Source: an uncultured cyanobacterium (GTDB lineage: Bacteria; Cyanobacteriota; Vampirovibrionia; Gastranaerophilales; Gastranaerophilaceae). Taken from it: a stretch of DNA of 10,086 nt. How positions within the stretch are numbered: the stretch's first letter is position 1; each line of letters starts with the position of its first letter. Shown here piece after piece: positions 6,492 to 10,086 of this stretch. A program made the position numbers and the translations under genes. Under the pieces are notes generated by a model, which was not told the origin of the DNA, did not search any database, and was given only the letters and a program-made list of their open reading frames with translations. Location of the stretch: positions 1 to 10,086 of the forward strand of contig CAMAML010000029.1 in assembly GCA_945836835.1 (NCBI GenBank). Direction: 5' to 3'.

Positions 6492-6914
6492 ATGGCAACT
6501 TACGACACTTTACCGATTTACAAATCCTGTTACGATTTTTTGTTAAGGATTATGCATGTTGTAACTCATTTTCCGAAGGATTACAAATATTCGCTCGGCG
6601 AAAAAATTCAAACAACGGCAATCGAAACCGTCATTTGCATATACCGAGCAAACACCGAAAAATATAAATCTCAGCACCTTAAATCGATGCTGCATTATAT
6701 CCAAATGCTGTACCTGTTTTTAAGAATTTCGCACGACATAAAAATACTTCCGCAGGAAAAATATACGAGTATAGTTTTTATGCTGGACAACATCTCCAGA
6801 CAGGCACGGGGCTGGCTAACTTCAACTCAAAAAAAGGATGACGCAAGCGAAAAAGTTGTTGAACAAAATATTCAAACCGAAGAACATGCCAAGGAGGCGA
6901 CGGCATGCCCGTAA
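6492..6914 (+). CDS. avd: Avd-like four-helix-bundle accessory protein of a diversity-generating retroelement
   Basis: In DGRs, Avd forms a barrel-shaped pentamer that binds the reverse transcriptase and template RNA and is required for mutagenic cDNA synthesis. This 140-aa protein has the Avd layout. After YKSCYDFLLRI it shows the typical FPKDYKYSLGEKI (27-39), then amphipathic helices around 40-55, 58-80 and 88-110 ending in ARGWLTS. The last 28 residues are polar and acidic, a likely disordered tail beyond the usual ~120-aa core. The frame is open upstream to 6378, but ATG 6492 has a perfect AAGGAGG five bases before it and matches the family start. It overlaps the RT start by 10 bases. 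Related S23/four-helix proteins unlinked to DGRs exist; the adjoining RT makes the Avd reading strong. Confidence 0.85.
   Translation: MATYDTLPIYKSCYDFLLRIMHVVTHFPKDYKYSLGEKIQTTAIETVICIYRANTEKYKSQHLKSMLHYIQMLYLFLRISHDIKILPQEKYTSIVFMLDNISRQARGWLTSTQKKDDASEKVVEQNIQTEEHAKEATACP
6891..6897 (+). promoter_or_regulatory. Strong ribosome-binding site for the RT inside avd
   Basis: A full AAGGAGG stands seven bases before ATG 6905, within the last codons of avd. It fixes the RT start and points to translational coupling of the two proteins, as expected for partners in one complex. Confidence 0.75.
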
Positions 6915-8056
6915 GAGATGACGAACTTGTCCCCGATTTTAATTTTAACGACCTTTTTACGGCGTATTACGATTGCCGAAAACGAAAGCGAAACACCCAT
7001 TCCGCTCTTAAATTTGAGCTTCAGCTCGAGAAAAACATGCTGGAGCTTTATAGAGATTTAAAGACCGGCAGATACAAAATCGGGAAATACATATGCTTTA
7101 TCGTAACCGAACCCAAAACAAGAGAAGTTTGGGCGGCAAACTTTCGGGACAGAATTGTCCACCACCTTGTATATAATGCCGTAAAAGACAGGTTTTACAA
7201 TCGGTTTATATGCGACTCTTACAGCTGTATTCCGAAAAAAGGAACGCTTGCGGGAGCGTTCAAGATGTTGCATTACACAAGGAGTTCCACAAACAATTAC
7301 ACAAAGAAAATGTACTATCTTAAAGCGGATTTGTCCAATTTCTTTGTATCAATCGACAAAAAAATTCTGTATGAAATTATTTGCGGAAAGGTTTCCGAAA
7401 AGTGGATTTTGAAACTTTTCAGAAAAATAATTTTTCATGACCCGAGAACAAATGTGTATATAAAATCGAGGAAAGAGCTTTTTGACAGGTTGCCGAGCTA
7501 TAAAAGCCTTTGGGGGTTTGAAGAATCCGACCACGGGCTTCCGATAGGTAACCTTACGAGCCAGTTTTTCAGCAACGTTTACCTTGACGTTCTTGATCAG
7601 TACATAAAAAGAGAACTCCACTGCAAATATTACTGTCGCTACGTTGACGACTTCGTAATCATTGGCGAAACCCCGAAAGAACTTGCAAGAAAACTTAAAC
7701 TCATCCAAAAATTTCTGAAAGAAAACCTTAAAATCGAGCTTAACACAAAAAAATGTTATATCAATCAAGTTTCAAAAGGGATAGATTTTGTGGGATACTT
7801 CATAAAACCGAACCGAATACTTGCCCGAAAAAAGAACATCAACAAAATGTACAAAACCATGAGACGCTGGAAACATTCCCCAAATCGTTTTGAGAAGGAG
7901 CCGCTGGAAGAATTTTTAGGCTCGATAAACAGCTACCTTGGCATGCTGAGGCATACAAACAATTACGAAGTCAGAAAAGATATTTGCTTAAAATTCAACT
8001 CGCTTTTCATCCGTGGCGAAAACGACTTTTCAAAGGCGAAAATTCACGGATATTAA
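6905..8056 (+). CDS. DGR-type reverse transcriptase
   Basis: RNA-dependent DNA polymerase that in DGRs copies a template-repeat RNA with errors at adenines, the cDNA then replacing a variable repeat. The 383-aa protein has the ordered RT motifs: fingers region FRDRIVHHLVYN (80-91), motif A ADLSNFFVSID (141-151, Asp142), GLPIGNLTSQ (211-220), motif C YVDDF (246-250, Asp248-Asp249), and FVGYFI (295-300). IGNLTSQ fits the DGR form [LIV]GxxxSQ, where group II intron and retroviral RTs have QGxxxSP; in DGR RTs this position is tied to low fidelity at adenine. There is no maturase, endonuclease or Cas1 domain. Coupling to avd supports the class. No template or variable repeat is seen in the window. 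The stop lies 3 bases from the stop of the convergent gene. Confidence 0.93.
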   Translation: MPVRDDELVPDFNFNDLFTAYYDCRKRKRNTHSALKFELQLEKNMLELYRDLKTGRYKIGKYICFIVTEPKTREVWAANFRDRIVHHLVYNAVKDRFYNRFICDSYSCIPKKGTLAGAFKMLHYTRSSTNNYTKKMYYLKADLSNFFVSIDKKILYEIICGKVSEKWILKLFRKIIFHDPRTNVYIKSRKELFDRLPSYKSLWGFEESDHGLPIGNLTSQFFSNVYLDVLDQYIKRELHCKYYCRYVDDFVIIGETPKELARKLKLIQKFLKENLKIELNTKKCYINQVSKGIDFVGYFIKPNRILARKKNINKMYKTMRRWKHSPNRFEKEPLEEFLGSINSYLGMLRHTNNYEVRKDICLKFNSLFIRGENDFSKAKIHGY

Positions 8057-8059
8057 AAT

Positions 8060-8779
8060 TTATGAGGTGAGTTTCGGAATTTTTACGTTAAAAATCCATT
8101 CCAAATCCGTACTTCCCAAAATATAACAAATAAAATCTTCGGGACGGCATTTTTTAATGTTTTCGATTTTGGGAATAATCCCCAAAACGGTAGTGTTGGT
8201 ACAGGTTTCTATCGTCTTTTGAAGCCTGCGGACATCGTACGCCTCCGAACTGGTCGGGCATTCGTTCAAAATTATCCCCCTGATGTTTAAGTTTTTGGAT
8301 TTTAACCCGATTAGATAGTCCAAAATATCCTGCAAAGTGGAGTTTCTTAAAGACGCCAGAAGGACGACGGGCAAGGCGGTAGTTTGCAAAAAGACTTCTT
8401 CGTTGCACCCCGTGCCGATAGGGGTTTCCATATCCGAAAACCCGTTTGTAATCAGGCATTCATGCTCAAGGCAAATCGATTTATAATCCCTTTCGATAAC
8501 CTCTCGTTCCATTTGAAGTTTTTCTTCTTCATAAACATCATAACTTAACCTTTTGCTGCGATACAGATACGAACAACAGGTCGAAATATTTTTATCCATA
8601 TATTTCATAAAGAGCATATCGGGAGCAATAAGTTTTCCGCCTTTGGAGTAAACACCCGTTTGAGCGGGCAGGTATACGGCGGTAGAATAGCCCAAACTCT
8701 GCATGGTTGCAGCTATTCCGCCCGTGACAAAAGTCAGTCCCGAGTGAGGTTTTATTCCCGTTAAGTAGATTTCAAGCAT
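8060..8779 (-). CDS. BioD-like P-loop protein with degenerate Walker A
   Basis: The 239-aa product resembles dethiobiotin synthetase and the related AAA_26 domain. It has an N-terminal P-loop-like TGIKPHSGLT (7-16), then LPAQTG (37-42) matching the KPVQTG block of BioD, a VVLLASLRNSTLQDILDYL helix (138-156), RGIILNECP (167-175) and VLGIIPKIENI (198-208). In active members the first motif is G-x-x-x-x-G-K-T; here Leu15 replaces the lysine, and the KPVQTG lysine is also Leu. ATP-dependent dethiobiotin synthesis is therefore doubtful, and a binding or regulatory role, or a family with altered chemistry, is more likely. ATG 8779 follows GAGGGG by ten bases and lies 20 bases after the recombinase stop. 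No other biotin gene is near. Confidence 0.65.
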   Translation of the reverse strand: MLEIYLTGIKPHSGLTFVTGGIAATMQSLGYSTAVYLPAQTGVYSKGGKLIAPDMLFMKYMDKNISTCCSYLYRSKRLSYDVYEEEKLQMEREVIERDYKSICLEHECLITNGFSDMETPIGTGCNEEVFLQTTALPVVLLASLRNSTLQDILDYLIGLKSKNLNIRGIILNECPTSSEAYDVRRLQKTIETCTNTTVLGIIPKIENIKKCRPEDFICYILGSTDLEWIFNVKIPKLTS

Positions 8780-8799
8780 ATGATTTTCGCCCCTCGATA

Positions 8800-9681
8800 T
8801 TACCTGTTAATTGCAAAATACACCTCTTTCAGACGTTTTTTGCTTATGTGAGTGTAAAGCTGGGTCGTGGAAACGTCACTATGCCCGAGAAGTTCCTGAA
8901 CTACCCTTAAATCCGCCCCGTTTTCGATTAAATGGGTCGCAAAACTGTGCCTCAAAGTGTGCGGAGAAATTGTGTGATGAATTTTTTCGCCCTGTTTATG
9001 TATAAACGAATAAACGTACTGCCGATTAATTTTCACCGCCTCATCATTTACCAGCAAAAATTTTGATTGCACTCCCGACTTTTTGAGTGTAAAATCTCTT
9101 TGCGGAAGATATTTTTTCAAAGCACAAACCGCTTTCCTTCCCAAAGGCACAATCCTTTCCTTCGACCCTTTACCGAAACATTGAAGGTATTTTCCCTCGA
9201 TATTTATATCGGAAAGTTTCAAATTCACAAGCTCAGACACCCTCAGCCCACACCCGTACAAGAGTTCGATGATAACGCTTTCAAGCGGGTTAAGCTCCTG
9301 TTTTAAAATTTCTTCAATCTCTTTGACCGACAGAACTTTCGGAAGCCTTTTGGGTAATTTCGGGCGTTCAATCGTCAACGTCGGATTGGTTGTACAGTAT
9401 TCGTTTGCAAAACTCCACTTGAAAAATCCGCGAAGAGATGCAATTTTTCGGATTACGGCAGAAGGGGAATACCCGTGTTCTCTAAGGTTTAGAATATACC
9501 TTGAAATATCGTTCCTTTCGACTTGATTGGGAAATTCCTTACCGCTTTCGGAAAAAAAGTCCATAAACGAACTCAAATCCCGACCGTATGCCTCGATGGA
9601 ATTTCTGGCAAGCCCTCGTTCAATCTCTAAATATTCAATGTATTCCGACAAAGCCTCTATACTCATTTCTCGATTATACAT
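8800..9681 (-). CDS. Tyrosine recombinase of the XerC/XerD family
   Basis: Site-specific recombinase that normally resolves chromosome dimers at dif. The N-terminal SAM-like core-binding domain (about 8-95) includes ERGLARNSIEAYGRDL. The catalytic domain carries Arg147 in CGLRVSE, Lys171 in GKGSKER, His241-x-x-Arg244 in HTLRHSFATH, His267 in LLGHSD and the nucleophile Tyr276 in TTQLYTHIS. The 293-aa length is standard. The start is ambiguous between ATG 9681 and ATG 9666, as neither has a strong ribosome-binding site. XerC and XerD cannot be told apart here. Gene context (trxA upstream, BioD-like downstream) and chromosomal style argue for the housekeeping Xer rather than an element integrase, although it sits within 750 bases of the DGR reverse transcriptase. 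Confidence 0.92.
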   Translation of the reverse strand: MYNREMSIEALSEYIEYLEIERGLARNSIEAYGRDLSSFMDFFSESGKEFPNQVERNDISRYILNLREHGYSPSAVIRKIASLRGFFKWSFANEYCTTNPTLTIERPKLPKRLPKVLSVKEIEEILKQELNPLESVIIELLYGCGLRVSELVNLKLSDINIEGKYLQCFGKGSKERIVPLGRKAVCALKKYLPQRDFTLKKSGVQSKFLLVNDEAVKINRQYVYSFIHKQGEKIHHTISPHTLRHSFATHLIENGADLRVVQELLGHSDVSTTQLYTHISKKRLKEVYFAINR

Positions 9682-9726
9682 TATTTCATTAAAGATTTAA
9701 TAATATAAACGGATGAAAAATATTTT

Positions 9727-10050
9727 TTAAAGATGCTTTTCTATGTTTGACAAAAGCGTTGATTTTGAAACAAGCCCGACAATTCTTTCGACGGCAACAC
9801 CGTTTTTAAAAATCAAAAGGGTCGGCAACCCGCTTATCGCATAATCTTTTGCGGTATCAAGGTTGTCGTCGGTGTTAATTTTTACAAACTTTACCTTCTG
9901 ACCGAGTTCCGTCGCAACTTCGTCCAAGACGGGACCCAATTTTCTGCACGGGCCACACCAACTCGCCCAAAAATCAACCACTACAAGCTTATCCGCTTGA
10001 AGAACTTCTTCCTTAAAACTTGCATCTGTAATATCCATAGCGTTTGACAT
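9727..10050 (-). CDS. trxA: Thioredoxin
   Basis: Small cytosolic thiol-disulfide oxidoreductase that keeps ribonucleotide reductase and other proteins reduced, itself recharged by thioredoxin reductase. The 107-aa protein contains the canonical WCGPC active site (Trp31, Cys32, Cys35) after VVVDFWAS, and the cis-proline loop SGLPTLLIF (Pro76). Asp26, the buried acid, is present in VDFW. The length equals standard thioredoxin 1. ATG 10050 is preceded by GAGGAG at 10059-10064, eight bases upstream. The recombinase gene begins 45 bases downstream on the same strand without a visible terminator, so they may be co-transcribed. Confidence 0.96.
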   Translation of the reverse strand: MSNAMDITDASFKEEVLQADKLVVVDFWASWCGPCRKLGPVLDEVATELGQKVKFVKINTDDNLDTAKDYAISGLPTLLIFKNGVAVERIVGLVSKSTLLSNIEKHL

Positions 10051-10058
10051 AACGGTTT

Positions 10059-10064
10059 CTCCTC
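10059..10064 (-). promoter_or_regulatory. Ribosome-binding site of trxA
   Basis: GAGGAG on the minus strand, eight bases before the trxA ATG, fixes the start. The promoter is not contained in the 22 bases left beyond it. Confidence 0.6.
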
Positions 10065-10086
10065 ATGTTAAATTTCGTGTAATCAT

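Noticed and set aside
7289..7966. Repeated ACAAACAATTAC at 7289-7300 and 7955-7966 as a template/variable repeat pair
   Set aside because: It is only 12 bases long, lies within RT coding sequence at both places, and has no flanking similarity.
6905..8056. Retron, group II intron or CRISPR-associated RT
   Set aside because: No msr/msd-like RNA is adjacent, there is no maturase/HNH or Cas1 domain, and IGNLTSQ plus the Avd partner point to the DGR class.
8800..9681. Recombinase as integrase of a mobile island carrying the DGR
   Set aside because: Sequence and length fit housekeeping Xer, neighbours are core genes, and no tRNA, attachment repeats or phage genes are visible.

Overview
The window holds ten intact bacterial genes in short, tightly packed operons, with clear Shine-Dalgarno sites and moderately AT-rich DNA. 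The envelope-type genes (a DUF374 lysophospholipid acyltransferase and a PBP4-type DD-peptidase), the Avd/reverse transcriptase pair and the general style would suit an uncultivated gut bacterium such as a Gastranaerophilales (Vampirovibrionia) or Elusimicrobia-like lineage. That placement is inference; no rRNA or other taxonomic marker is present.

Layout, left to right. (1) Trigger factor (tig) on the minus strand, read off the left edge, with a ribosome-binding-like site at the very edge that suggests another gene follows. (2) A divergent promoter region at about 1387-1435, in which opposing -10 boxes share bases. (3) A plus-strand operon with overlapping genes: DUF374 acyltransferase, carbon-nitrogen hydrolase, PBP4-type peptidase (peptidase S13). 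(4) A 250-bp non-coding gap (4344-4593) with nested inverted repeats, an imperfect 33-nt tandem repeat and a possible 33-aa ORF. (5) A minus-strand phosphate uptake pair: DUF47 (PhoU-like) regulator and PiT transporter. (6) Divergent from it, a plus-strand pair: an Avd-like four-helix protein and a reverse transcriptase with the hallmarks of diversity-generating retroelements (DGRs). (7) Converging on the RT with a 3-bp gap, a minus-strand series: thioredoxin (trxA), a XerC/XerD-type tyrosine recombinase, and a BioD-like P-loop protein whose Walker A lysine is missing.

The most unusual content is the DGR core. Avd and RT look intact and translationally coupled, and they sit between housekeeping genes with no phage genes nearby. 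I could not find a template repeat, a variable repeat or a C-type-lectin/FGE-like target gene here. Either these lie outside the window or the cassette works differently. The second point of interest is the folded intergenic region after the peptidase gene. The rest is conventional: protein folding (tig, trxA), envelope lipid and peptidoglycan metabolism, phosphate uptake and chromosome dimer resolution.
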